Of a stretch of DNA of 64,000 nucleotides, positions 13,801-23,747 are shown piece by piece. The position numbers and the translations under genes were made by a program. Source of the DNA: Elymus sibiricus (Eukaryota; Streptophyta; Magnoliopsida; Poales; Poaceae); the NCBI GenBank assembly GCA_039707655.1, contig CM077664.1, forward strand, positions 202,052,195 through 202,116,194, written 5' to 3'. Below the pieces are notes generated by a model, which searched no databases, was not told the DNA's origin, and was given only the letters and a program-made list of their open reading frames with translations. The first letter of the stretch is position 1. Each line of letters starts with the position of its first letter.

Positions 13801-14515
13801 CTTGCGAAGGAAAGCCATAAGAGCTTCATTCCTCCAGTTCGCGATACTTTGAAAGTCATGGATGATATCTCTTCGGGCAAATCGCCCGCATCAAGCTCCC
13901 AAGTATATCACAAGCAATTTGATGGGCCTCGTCTGCCTCAGCGCGACCGAAAGATTTTGCCTCAACCTCCATCGCAACTCGAAGTTAGTTTGCGTACCCA
14001 ACAACTGCTATTGCAACATATAGCTGAGGATCGTCGTGAGAAAGAACATCTCGCCTCCGAGCTGAATGCTCTCAACAATCGCACAAGGATAATGCATCTG
14101 ATAGCTGATGAAAACAAGAAGAGACTCTGGAAATTGCTTCGCAAGTTCTTCACCGAGAAACAACTCCTGAATGTCAATCTCTAAGAGCTCTATGACTATA
14201 TTGACAAAGGCTTCACTATCGAAGATTTTCAAGATCAGAGTACCCCTCCTCTGCCTGCTCATGAGCATACAATAGATCTCTTTCATCTCAAGCTTCGCAA
14301 ACTGCTTGACGAATCTGAAGCCACCTCACCGACAGAGAAACCTGCCGAACGCAATATGCATTCCCGTGCTCCTCCTCTGGCCGCTCCAGCTATTCCATCG
14401 TCTACCCAGCCCCAAGCTATTATTCCTGAAGGAAAATCTGTTGCTGCTGAAGACGAAGACAATCCCGTCACTTCCGAAGAGGAACTCTCCTCGGACAGCT
14501 CATCTGGAGATGCCA
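10815..14515 (+). pseudogene. Sirevirus 1 extra 3' ORF (env-like), broken
   Basis: Long ORF downstream of pol, often called env-like in Sireviruses; its function is unknown. It starts MQSVEDSAKPVSRADRD, shifts frame near 11060-11075, then stays in one frame through stops at 11335, 12856, 13300, 13564, 13726 and 14182. The N-terminal half is Lys/Glu-rich and then Pro/Ala-rich low complexity. The C-terminal half (12.9-14.2 kb) is folded-looking, with RFWTKEQAIYYSRVLYESRK, PHEYLDIPAM and EIILQF followed by a stop. A related but divergent copy is on the minus strand at 32142-35674. I see no convincing signal peptide or membrane anchor, so an envelope role is not supported by the sequence. The last codons are split by the CACTA insertion and continue at 21855, reaching a TAA at 21862-21864. 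Confidence 0.75.
14513..14515. other. CACTA target-site duplication, left copy
   Basis: CCA directly precedes the terminal CACTAC, and the same CCA follows the other end at 21855-21857. Three-base duplications are the rule for CACTA transposons. Confidence 0.85.
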
Positions 14516-14535
14516 CACTACAGGAATCAGCTAAT

Positions 14536-15025
14536 TTGCCGTCTGCCATAGCAGACGGTAAAGAACCAGGACACCGACGGCAAATGTCTTTGCCGTCTGC
14601 CACGGACGGCAAACACTTCCGGCACTGAAAGTCACGGTAATGACTTTGTTTGCCGTCTGCGTAAAAATAGCAGACGGCAAAGAAGTTTGCCGTCCGCTTT
14701 CCTGGCCAAGCTGACGGCAAAGATCATGGACGGCAAAGAATAGCTGTTAGCCTCGTTAGGTGGCTAACGGCAGACTTTGCCGTCTGCCGGCGGACGACAA
14801 ACTTTGCCGTCAGCCCTATGACGTCAGCAGACCCGTGGCTAACCGTCACTTCTCCTTACTGTTTGCCGTCTGCCAGGCTTGGCTTTGCCGTCTGCCAGCA
14901 GACGGCAGAATGACTAAATGGTCAGACCTGATGACCCCAGATTGCACAGGTTGCTGCCACGTGGCCCCTTTACCGTCCGCCTACCGACGGCAAAGGGCTT
15001 TGCCGTCCGCTGGCAGACGGCAAAG
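14536..15025. repeat. Left subterminal repeats of CACTA
   Basis: Roughly fifteen copies of TTTGCCGTC(T/C)GC or its complement occur in both orientations, often as facing pairs that could fold (for example 14537-14572 and 15000-15024). In En/Spm-type elements such repeats bind the TNPA-like protein. The copies vary by one or two bases. Confidence 0.85.
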
Positions 15026-15338
15026 TGCCTGTATTGCCACTGTTTTGTTTGTTTTCTATTATTTCCCTGCATTTTCAAAACACAAATATGATATATATAG
15101 CAGTCCATCAATGCATAGGCCATGTATCCAACATCTAGCAGTCCATCAATGCAAGAGAACACATAGGGTATTAAAAGATCCAATACATACATAGTTTCAC
15201 GGAGTTCATCCATATATACATACATAGTTTCACATTGTTCATCAATACAAATCAAAACAAAAACTAAACACTAGCAGTCCATCAATGCCAGCTTCCATGA
15301 AGTGAATCAAACCTGCAAAAATGGGAGTAAGAAAGTTA

Positions 15339-15610
15339 GAAGAAGAAGAAGAAGAAGAAGAAGAAGAAGACTAGAAGAAGAAGAAGAAGAAGAAGAAGAA
15401 GAAGACTAGAAGAAGAAGAAGAAGAAGAAGAAGAAGAAGAATAAGAAGAATAAGAATAAGAAGAAGAAGAAGAAGAAGAATAAGAAGAAAGAAAGAAGAA
15501 GAATAAGAAGAAAGATAGAAAAAGAATAAGAATAAGAAGGAGTAGAAGATGGAGAAAAAGAAAGAAGAGAAAAAGGAAGAATAAGAATATATTTTCTTCT
15601 TCTTCTTCTC
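15339..15610. repeat. (GAA)n microsatellite
   Basis: Near-pure AAG/GAA repeat with occasional TAAG and TAG variants, passing into A-rich purine sequence. It is followed at about 15595 by the complementary TTC-rich run, giving a purine tract facing a pyrimidine tract that can form a hairpin or triplex. The open frame on the opposite strand (Ser/Phe/Leu runs) is an artefact of the repeat. Confidence 0.9.
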
Positions 15611-15764
15611 TCCTTTTCTCATCTTTCTTCTTCTCTTCTATCTTTTTATCCTTTTCCTTCTCATTGTTCTTCTTTTATTCTTTCTTTTTCTTCTCTTTCT
15701 TCTTCTATTCTTTCTTTTTCTCCTCTTCCTTGTTTTTCTTCTTCTTATTCCTTATTTGTGTCAT

Positions 15765-16815
15765 TTTAGAGCTAACTTAGGTAATTATGCCATTTTTAAG
15801 CTAACTAAGCTTATTATGTCAATTTGGAGGAAAATAAGGTAAGTATATGTCATTTTTGTGCTAACCTAGGTAACTATGCCATTTTGAGCTAACTTAGGTA
15901 AGTATAGGTCATTTTAGAGCTAACTTAGGTAATTATGTCATTTTGGTGGAAAATAAGCTAAGTATATGACATTTATGAGCTAACCAAGGTTATTATGCCA
16001 TTTTTGAAATGAATAAGCTAATTATGTCATTAGGTGGCTAGAAGAAGAAGAAGAAGAAGAAGAAGAAGACTAGAAGAAGAAAAAGAAGAAGAAGAAGAAA
16101 GAAAAAAGAAGAATAAGAATAAGAAAAAGGAGTAGAAGATGGAGAAAAAGAAAGAAGAGAAAAAGGAAGAATAAGAATATATTTTCTTCTTCTTCTTCTC
16201 TCCTTTTCTCATCTTTCTTCTTCTCTTCTATCTTTTTATCCTTTTCCTTCTCATTGTTCTTCTTTTATTCTTTCTTTTCCTTCTCTTTCTTCTTCTATTC
16301 TTTCTTTTTCTCCTCTTCCTTGTTTTTCTTCTTATTCCTTATTTGTGTCATTTTAGAGCTAACTTAGGTAATTATGCCATTTTTGAGCTAACTAAGCTTA
16401 TTATGTCAATTTGGAGGAAAATAAGGTAAGTATAGGTCATTTTTGTGCTAACCTAGGTAATTATGCCATTTTTGAGCTAACTAAGCTTATTATGTCAATT
16501 TGAAGGAAAATAAGGTAAGTATAGGTCATTTTTGTGCTAACTTAGGTAATTATGTCATTTTTGAGCTAACTTAGGTAAGTATAGGTCATTATTGAGCTAA
16601 CTTAGCTTATTATGTCATTTTGGAGGAAAATAAGGTAAGTATATGACATTTATGAGCTAACCAAGGTTAATATTATGCCATTTTTGACCTAACTAAGCTA
16701 ATTATGTCATAAATGAACTAAATAAGCTAATTATGTCAATTTGGAGGATAATTAGCTAAGTATGTCTTTTTTGGGGAAAATAAGCTAAATATGTGGCATA
16801 TTAGGGCTAACTAGC
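15765..16815. repeat. Degenerate tandem array, GAGCTAACTTAGGTAATTATG
   Basis: Short units of the form GAGCTAACTTAGGTAATTATGTCATTTT recur, alternating with TTTGGAGGAAAATAAGGTAAG variants. The second (GAA)n block interrupts the array at about 16038-16340. Units differ by point changes and small indels. No coding potential is evident. Confidence 0.85.
16038..16330. repeat. Second (GAA)n / TTC-rich block
   Basis: Repeats the layout at 15339-15750 about 590 bp further on. GTAGAAGATGGAGAAAAAG occurs at about 15541 and 16131, and AGAATATATTTTCTTC at about 15583 and 16172. This is a segmental tandem duplication inside the CACTA element. Confidence 0.8.
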
Positions 16816-16867
16816 ATGTACGAAGCTAAGTATGCATTTGTTAAGCAAAACATTAGAGAAAACTTAC

Positions 16868-19373
16868 CGTCGTCGTCATCACGGAGGTCAAGCACTGGGG
16901 TTGCTCTGGCAGTCGCGATCACCTGGAGAAGGTTGCCCTGGAGAAGGGGTGTGCGATGCGGCTCGGGAGTTATGCTGCACCAAAGATCATTTGCAATGTC
17001 TCGTTAGCATGATGACACTCAAATGTTAAGACTAGTAACTAATGACCATTCAAATGAAACTCACCATTCCCGTCTGAGAATGACTGGCAACGGCGGAGGG
17101 GTATGACCGGTCTTCTCGCACATAGACTGCACATTTGGTTTTGACGAGTCAGTCATATTAGTTAGTAATGAAACGAACATTACGTGCATGATTTGGCTAA
17201 TATGCAGAAGAAACTTACCACGAGGAGCTCGTACATGGCCCGGTGAGCCAGCTCATTCCGATTCCTCTCCTCCTCCAACAACCTAGCTGTCTTCTCCTCC
17301 GCCAGCAGTTCCTTCTCCGCCACCACCCGGTCCGTCTCCTCCAGAAGCGCCTGGGTTGTCGCTCTCTCTTTCTGAAGAGCAGCCTGCAACACCACTCCTC
17401 GTTAGCATTGTAATCATCGATGGCCGCACACACAATGTAATGGAGGAAAGATATCTGAGTCCGTATAACTAACCTCGATGGCGAGATCGACTGGCCGTGG
17501 ACGAGTCCTTATCTCAGGACAGGAGCTCGTTTGGCGCGCCTTGATCTCCGGGAGAGTGAGAGGACAATGTATCAGTCCATCTCCAATGGCTAATGAGCCA
17601 TGGGGCCTCCCGCCACCAGATATCATCACCAGCTCTGGATCAATAGGATTCTGGCTCGGGTTATAGTCCTCCCCTTTCCTCGCCTTCGCCTCCTTGTTGT
17701 ACCTCACGAGCTTGTGGTGGGAGGAGATGTTGGTGAAATTCTCTGGATGATCGAGGTCAGACTCAGAGAATGCATTGGCCTTCTTGTACGAGGCAGTATG
17801 GGCCATGGCATAGAGGTCGTACACCTCAGGCACCTCCGTGTTATTGTGTCGCACCTAAAAGAGAGGAACAAAGTATTAGTAAAGGGCTCAAGCTAGCATG
17901 AAGAATGAATTGCATGAATCATGAAGCAAACCACATACCCAGTTCCGCCCGAACTGATATAAGTTGGCGCTGCCTTGATGGTGTGGCACACCAACCATTT
18001 AGGCACGCCGGTCCTTGGCATCGTCGTGGACGGCTCGCCAGCGGCCTATGCACCACTCATCCACCAACGCCTCCCAACAATCCATCTTATCCGCACACCA
18101 TCTCGGGGGCACCTAAGTTAGTAAAGAGAAATTTGAGAGCTACGCCTACGAATCAAATCAAGGAAACTAAGTACAATGCCTTAAGAATAGGTAATTACCT
18201 TCATGTACTGATCCTTCTTCAGAAACTTAGCCCGGCACGATGGCTTGTCCTTCTTAATACCACGCTTGGCGTAGTAGTCTCGAACAGCCTGCGGCCGAGC
18301 CTCGTGCCGTAAGTTTTGTAGTAGGCGCTTGCACTCGGTATCGATAACCTTTGCCGCGTCCTCCTCGTATCCCTCCTCACACCTGTAGAAGGTCTGCAAT
18401 CAAACGAGACAACACTGATTAGTACAATAACTAGCTATTGTTAATTTTTAATTGTGTAAAGGAGAAATTACCCAAAAGCTTCTGATCACCATCTCGGCCC
18501 TCCTGTGGCACAAGACACCGTCGATCATCTCCTCCGGCGGGGCCGGAGCAGCCAAGTAGTGCTCCCAGCTCAATCCTAGCTCTGGAAGCTGACCCTCACC
18601 GGGCAACGTGACAAACCCCGGGAAATTTTGCCGACAAAGCACACCAAGGACGGTGTTGGGCCTGCGGACGTCACTGGCGTGTACCCAACCCCTGCAGTAT
18701 GACAAGGCCAACGCATTAGATATTTGAAGAAACGTGAAGGCAAAATGTACAAAAATAGTAAATGCACTTACTTCTCCCCATCAGGCCTAATCACCGGCCT
18801 CTGCTCGCGGGTCGCCGGCAGGGGTGGGAGCCGTGTACCACCACGCTGGTACACGGTGGCCCCCTCAACCACCTTGCCCTCACTATCAGTACACTCATCC
18901 CCGCCACCATCAGCATGGCCACTCGCCCCCTCAGGCGGATCCGGCCAGGTACCCCATCCGGACATCTCCTAGGACGTAGCCTGGCCCGAAGTCTCGTGGG
19001 CCGAAGCCTCTGGGACCGGAGTCTCATGGGCCGAAGGCCCGTCGACCCGAGGCTCGTGGTCCGGAGTCCCCGTAGCCTCCACCTCAGACGGGTCCACCCT
19101 AGCAGTCCTGTGCTCGGGTGAATGAGCTGGGGGTGGCGGCGAGGAAGGCGTAGCAGCCTGCCTACCTCTCCCGCGGCCACGTCCTCCACCTCTCTTCTTC
19201 CCTCCCCGACCTCCTCTTCCAGTGGGCAACGACGCCGACGAAGAAGCACCCGCCGGTGTGCCCATACTCTCTATCAACGCTCTCCGGAGAGGTAGGGGTG
19301 GAATGGAAGTAGCCCTCGTGCGGGCCGCCGCCGAAGAAGTCCCCGCGGAGCGCTCTGGACCCGCGCCCACCAT
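16868..19373 (-). pseudogene. CACTA transposase-related gene, Ptta/En/Spm type
   Basis: Minus-strand gene; consensus splice sites define about eight exons: 19373-18772, 18691-18472, 18393-18199, 18112-17939, 17854-17474, 17383-17219, 17126-17065 and a last one starting near 16975. Donors include GTAAGT and GTATGT; acceptors are mostly CAG. Exon 1 starts MVGAGPERSAGTSS and is Gly/Arg- and Pro-rich. Exons 2-5 carry the plant transposase (Transposase_24-like) region: WVHASDVRRPNTVLG, DYYAKRGIKKDKP, WCADKMDCWEALVDEWC, VPHHQGSANLYQFGRNW, and YDLYAMAHTASYKKANAF. Exon 6 is an acidic/basic coiled coil (QKERATTQALLEETDRV). This family is thought to bind element ends, TNPA-like, rather than cut DNA. 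In-frame TAG stops occur at about 18968 in exon 1 and about 17999 in exon 4, so this copy is probably inactive. Confidence 0.75.
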
Positions 19374-21095
19374 CTTTCAACACCTGCCATGACAAAGAGT
19401 AAACGCAATTAAATGAAAAAAAAAGAATGGACTGGCAGAACCAACATAAGCACTCGCACATGAAAAGCACCGGCAGAACCAACATAACCACTCGCACAAC
19501 AATCTAATAAAAACATCATCAACATCATCTCACAGTTCAACAACATCTAACCTATAAAGAAAATAAGCAAGAAAGAAACTAATTTTTTTAATGAAAATTC
19601 ATACATACATCCACCCATACATCTATATAGCATTCATACATGCTAGCCTTCTCCATTAACCAATTGAGGTCTCCACAATGTGTGTGTGTGTGTGCTGCTA
19701 TGCCATATGAATAAGCTAGTTGTATCTAGCAAATATATTTACATGTGTCCAACAACTAACATGGAGCCTAGCCTAGCAAATGCATTTTTGTAAATTAACT
19801 ACCCAATTTCAGGTCAAGGTATATGATTTTTTTTTCAGAATTGCTCATATTTTTTATAAACTTATCAATGCTGCTATGTGCAAATTTATTTCTGCTACAA
19901 ATCATTTTAGTATACTAGTGTGACTTTTTTGGTAAATCACATCAATGTTCTTGCTGCATGCCCAAAGTGTTTCCAGAACAAAATCATTTAGTACATCCAT
20001 AGCAAAATCATCTAGTACAACTACTTGCACAATCATCTAGTACTACTACTTGCACAATCTGTCCAAATCAATTTCTATTCATCTAGTACATCTATAGCAA
20101 AATCATCATCCATAGCAAATTTGAAAAAAATCAGTGAGGGGAGGGGGGATGGGGTCCTCACCTTGTTGGACGAGGGGAGGGGGAACGGTGCTCGTGGAGG
20201 TGAAGAGAAGATCCCCTGCACATGAAAAGTACCGGCACAACGCCACAACCAACATAAGCACCGCAGAACTCTGCACTATGAAATTACATATGCTTTGTGC
20301 ATTATGCATCAAATCAAAATCTACACAATGTGTGAGTATAATATACTATATCACTAAACTCCCTAGGATTGGAGGCCTTACAATCAATTGAGGTCTCCAC
20401 AATGTGTGAGTATAATATACTATATCACTAAACTGAGTATAGGGCTAGTTCGTTCTTGTTTGCAATGTCATTAATTATACGGCCAGATATACCACAATGC
20501 CTATGTTTGTACCTGAAGATTTGACTGATCATTTTACACAACTGCAATAGTTTTGGTACTACACCTTGGGATGTGTTTGGTTTGAGGGACAAGCTAGGGT
20601 GGTTGTGGGTATCCCTAACCACCTGGCTAGGGATAGACTTTTTTCTGTTTGGTTGGGTGGGTGAGGTCAACCCATCTTTTGTTTGGTTTGAAGGATGAAA
20701 CATGGTTGAGGATAGCCATGGAGTGTTTGGTTTGAGGGATAAATGATGGATAAGGGTTGTGGTAACCTTTTTGACTGAGGTGGTCAGATTACCCACATAA
20801 TTTACAAATATGATATGTATACTAATAGTTTCAAAAAATTAGCTATTCCACAACACATACCAAAACAATAATACAAACTAATTTAAACATCTTCAGCAAG
20901 TTTTTGGACATTGAGATACTAATTACAGCAAGCATTTGAGCTTAAAGAAAAATTACAGCAAGCATTTGACAATATGAAACCCATTACAACAAGTACTTTC
21001 ACATAAAGAAACAATTCAGCTAGTGTTTGGACATTGAAATACTAATTAGCATTGGTGGCTCAACATACAAAAATAATAGGAGCTACTCACCTTGG
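19374..21095. other. CACTA interior without a gene
   Basis: AT-rich sequence upstream of the transposase-like gene. It includes a short TG repeat (about 19680-19695). ATAATATACTATATCACTAAA occurs twice (about 20338 and 20412). A stretch near 20570-20770 has three TGTTTGGTTTGA(G/A)GGA-like units and may be a small MITE remnant. No exon is supported. Confidence 0.5.
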
Positions 21096-21490
21096 TGCCT
21101 CACGGCCAGGACGAGGGGAGGGGGAACGGGGGTGGGGCGCCGTCCGCCGCAGTGGGTCGCCGGAGGGGCCAGACCGGGCCAGGAGCTCGCTGGGAAGGAG
21201 GGGTCGAGCCCGCGGGGAGGGAGGGGCGTCGGGCTCGGGCCTGGGCCTCGGCGGCAACGGAGATGGCCTGGGCCTCGGCGGCTTGGATCGGGCGGCGGCG
21301 CGAGGGGAGGGGCGAGGGGGTCGCGCGAGGGGAGGGGGAGCGGGCCGCGCGAGGGCAGGGGGAGGTGGAGGCGGGGACAGGCGTCGGCGGCGGTGGAGGC
21401 GAGGACGGGCGGCAGCGGGGCTGAGCAGTTGGCTGCGGGGGGCGCTCGCGGGGGAGAAATTGGATAGAGCTGCGGGGGGCGCGCGGCGAA
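21096..21490. other. GC-rich island in CACTA
   Basis: About 400 bp of G-rich purine sequence (GGGGAGGGGGAACGGGGGTGG and similar). All overlapping open frames on both strands are composition artefacts (Gly/Arg or Pro/Ala/Ser). A shorter related stretch, GACGAGGGGAGGGGGAACGG, lies at about 20169-20190, so this motif is duplicated within the element. Position upstream of the minus-strand gene suggests its promoter or 5' leader; this is inference. Confidence 0.5.
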
Positions 21491-21519
21491 GGGTTATTTC
21501 TTTTTTGTTTTGAAAATAT

Positions 21520-21840
21520 CTTTGCCGTCTGCTTTTTCTTTGCCGTCCGCTTTCTGTGCTCTTTGCCGTCTGCTAGCCAACGGCAAAGACTGGACTGACG
21601 GTATATGAAACGTCCGTTTGACCTACCCACCGCCGCGCTCCTCTGGGGCCAAGTCCGCTCTTTGCCGTCTGCTATTCTCCCATTTGCCGTCTGCTAGCCG
21701 GCGGTAAAGAACGCACTGACGGCAAAACTCATGTTTGCCTTGAGGCCGTTCTTTGCCGTCTGCTTTTCGGAAATAGACAGCACACACCATCTTTGCCGTC
21801 CGCTAGCAGACGGCAAAGAATGGACTGATGGCAAATTCTC
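21520..21840. repeat. Right subterminal repeats of CACTA
   Basis: About ten copies of TTTGCCGTC(T/C)GC or its complement, in both orientations, mirror the left end. Several copies have decayed, for example GCGGTAAAG and GATGGCAAA. Confidence 0.85.
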
Positions 21841-21854
21841 TGATTCCAGTAGTG

Positions 21855-22397
21855 CCACCGATTAAGCCAAGCTCTTTGTTTCTTCACTCATGTTATTCGT
21901 CACCTTTTTGACACTTGTTGACAAAAAGGGGGAGAATTACATCGAGTCTCGATAGATTTGCTTTCGGTGTTTCGATTGTTTTTGGTTTCTTGCGAGTTTG
22001 CAACTTCTGGTTTAAGCTTATCCGTACTATGTTGTAAAACTCGATAACTTCTGTGCTGTAATGCTTGTTACCCCTGCTGCTACACTATTTCTCTCGAAGC
22101 ATTTGTCTTGCAGGTGGATTTATTATCAGAAGTTATAATTGACTGCACTACGATCTCGATGGATTATACCTCATCAGTGCGAATCAATGTCTCAAATGAT
22201 TGAAATTACCTCCATATACTTGAATTCTTGCAGGAGAATTTATCTCATATCTTTCTTCCCTGCATACATTTAGGGGGAGTCTATTTCATCTTCGAGCAAA
22301 GTAACACTTACTCACTCTTGTTGGAATTGTTTTTACTTATCTATCTTCACTTCGATGATTATCTGTTTTATCATCAATCGTCCAAAAAGGGGGAGAT
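21855..22397 (+). promoter_or_regulatory. End of extra ORF, 3' UTR and polypurine tracts
   Basis: After the right CCA duplication the extra ORF reaches TAA at 21862-21864. Three purine tracts follow: AAAAAGGGGGAGAA (about 21924-21937), AGGGGGAG (about 22271-22278) and AAAAAGGGGGAGAT (22384-22397). The last abuts the 3' LTR and is the functional plus-strand primer site by position. Several such tracts ahead of the 3' LTR are a known Sirevirus trait. Confidence 0.85.
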
Positions 22398-23710
22398 TGT
22401 TGGTGCAATAATTTGCCTCCTTATGTTTTGGAGATTGTTGACAAACAGTGAGGGACTGATGTGTTTGCTAGTGCACACAGAGTAACAGGTCCCTGAAGTC
22501 AAGAGGAGTTTGGATTCAAACTCCGAAGAATATTCCCTGCGTAGCAGTGAAGGTTATCACCGAAGATTATGACGACAAGAGTGACCCCTCAAAATTTGCT
22601 GATACGAAGCAATTGATTCGGTGCTCGTCCGAAGAATATGACTGCTGTCGAGAAGATTGAAGATGAAGAGAAGACGTAGCATTCATTTCGTTGTTTCATT
22701 TCTCTTCATTGAGTCATAGGACCACCGTACTATTAAGAGGGGTGGAGCGTTCGAAACTTTGATTCTCTGATGCTAAACCCAAATCCTATGTAAGTTGTGA
22801 GAGAAATCTCCTTGTGTTCCGAGCAAATACTTGCCAGCAAGAGACTGTGATCTTCTTCGCTGCGAGAGATTTGTCTCTGACCGAGGAGTTAGCATTACTT
22901 GCTCTTCAAGTAATGTTACCGTTGCTCTTAAAATCCGACCGTTGTGAATGTGTCGGTTGGCCATTGGCTGGACCGTGTGTCCAAAATGGTCATTTCCCAT
23001 CAGGGAAGGCTGCGGCTATAAATAGCCACCCCGCACCGGCGTTGTCCGGTGGCTGCTCCGTTTGATTTTGAGAAGATTGTTGAGCAACCCCCTCTCCGAT
23101 AGATTTGAGTTTAAAATCCACCGAGAGAAAACCCCAGAGCCGAAAAATTAGATAGTGGTTCAGCATCACTCGAATCTAAGTCCAGTACGCTTCGCCTATT
23201 ACTCTTGAGAGCTACAAACTCTCTAGACGGTTAGGTGTCAATCTCTTCAGAGACCAAGAGTAATTGTGGTTCTCGAAGAAGAAGTCTGTAAAGGTTCGGA
23301 GATCGCCTCAAGCATCTACCACGAGTAATCGGCATTGGTTGACGAACCAATTGTCGAGGAGAATAGGGCGAAGAGAGTTTATCTTCTGTGTTAAATCACA
23401 ACCCCTCCAACCAGACGTAGTCCTTTTGCAGAAGGGCGAACTGGTCTACCAAATACCATGTCGCCATCGAGCATCACTGGTCACCTCTGCTACTCTCCTT
23501 TACATTCGAACTATGCCATGTGACATGTTTCAATTATGTGATTTACCTCGATGCATGTCTTAGTTTCCATTCAGTAGTTTATCTTCGCTCACTGTATACT
23601 ATTTTCATTCGTTCCGCTGCTGGGTTCCGAGAGTTTTGATATTTCCGAAAGAAAATTTAAAACTCCCATTCACCCCCCCCCCCCTCTGGTTGACATACTT
23701 CGTTCCTACA
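22398..23710 (+). repeat. 3' LTR of Sirevirus 1
   Basis: TGTTGGTGCAATAATTTGCC to CGTTCCTACA, 1313 bp, with TG...CA ends and TATA box TATAAATA at 23017-23024. It is the complete LTR copy and shows what the gypsy insertion displaced on the left. The following GCGGT (23711-23715) should be the target duplication; its left copy is outside the window. Confidence 0.92.
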
Positions 23711-23747
23711 GCGGTTTTTGCGAACGGAGTTATGCGTCACAGTCATA
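23711..23747 (-). other. 37-bp remnant of Sirevirus 2 between two insertions
   Basis: Read on the minus strand from 32142 across the TCATA target site into this stretch, the frame of the Sirevirus 2 extra ORF stays open. It is therefore a piece of that ORF isolated between Sirevirus 1 and the gag-only LTR element. It fixes the nesting order of the left half of the window. Confidence 0.8.

Larger units (their letters stand above)
14516..21854 (-). mobile_element. CACTA (En/Spm) DNA transposon, 7.3 kb
   Basis: The left end is CACTACAGGAATCAG and the right end, read inverted, is CACTACTGGAATCAG: a 15-bp terminal inverted repeat with one mismatch, flanked by a CCA duplication. Inside each end are many copies of TTTGCCGTCTGC and its complement GCAGACGGCAAA, the subterminal binding-site repeats typical of CACTA elements. 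The interior holds a minus-strand multi-exon gene of the plant Ptta/En/Spm type, simple repeats and a GC-rich region. I find no TNP2-type DDE transposase, so mobility would depend on a partner element. It landed in the last codons of the Sirevirus 1 extra ORF and is younger than Sirevirus 1. Confidence 0.93.
3021..23710 (+). mobile_element. Sirevirus 1 (Ty1/copia, Maximus-like), nested
   Basis: The order is partial 5' LTR, initiator-Met primer site, gag with zinc knuckle, pol in copia order (protease, integrase, RT, RNase H), an extra 3' ORF, several polypurine tracts, then the 3' LTR. The extra ORF and multiple polypurine tracts are Sirevirus traits. A CACTA element occupies 14516-21854; without it the copy would be close to 14 kb, typical of Triticeae Maximus-like elements. 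By eye the two LTRs differ at about 19 of roughly 795 shared positions (about 2.4%). It is inserted in the extra ORF of Sirevirus 2, whose sequence resumes at 23711. All three ORFs are broken, so the copy is not autonomous. Confidence 0.9.

Noticed and set aside
15371..15622. Open frames of Ser/Phe/Leu on the minus strand
   Set aside because: They are translations of the (GAA)n/(TTC)n repeat; no gene.
20570..20770. Possible small MITE with TGTTTGGTTTGAGGGA repeats
   Set aside because: Repeated units are direct rather than terminal inverted, and no target duplication is visible; left as a note only.
21027..21630. Several long open frames, Gly/Arg or Pro/Ala/Ser rich, on both strands
   Set aside because: Overlapping frames in all phases of a GC-rich CACTA region; composition artefact with no domain.
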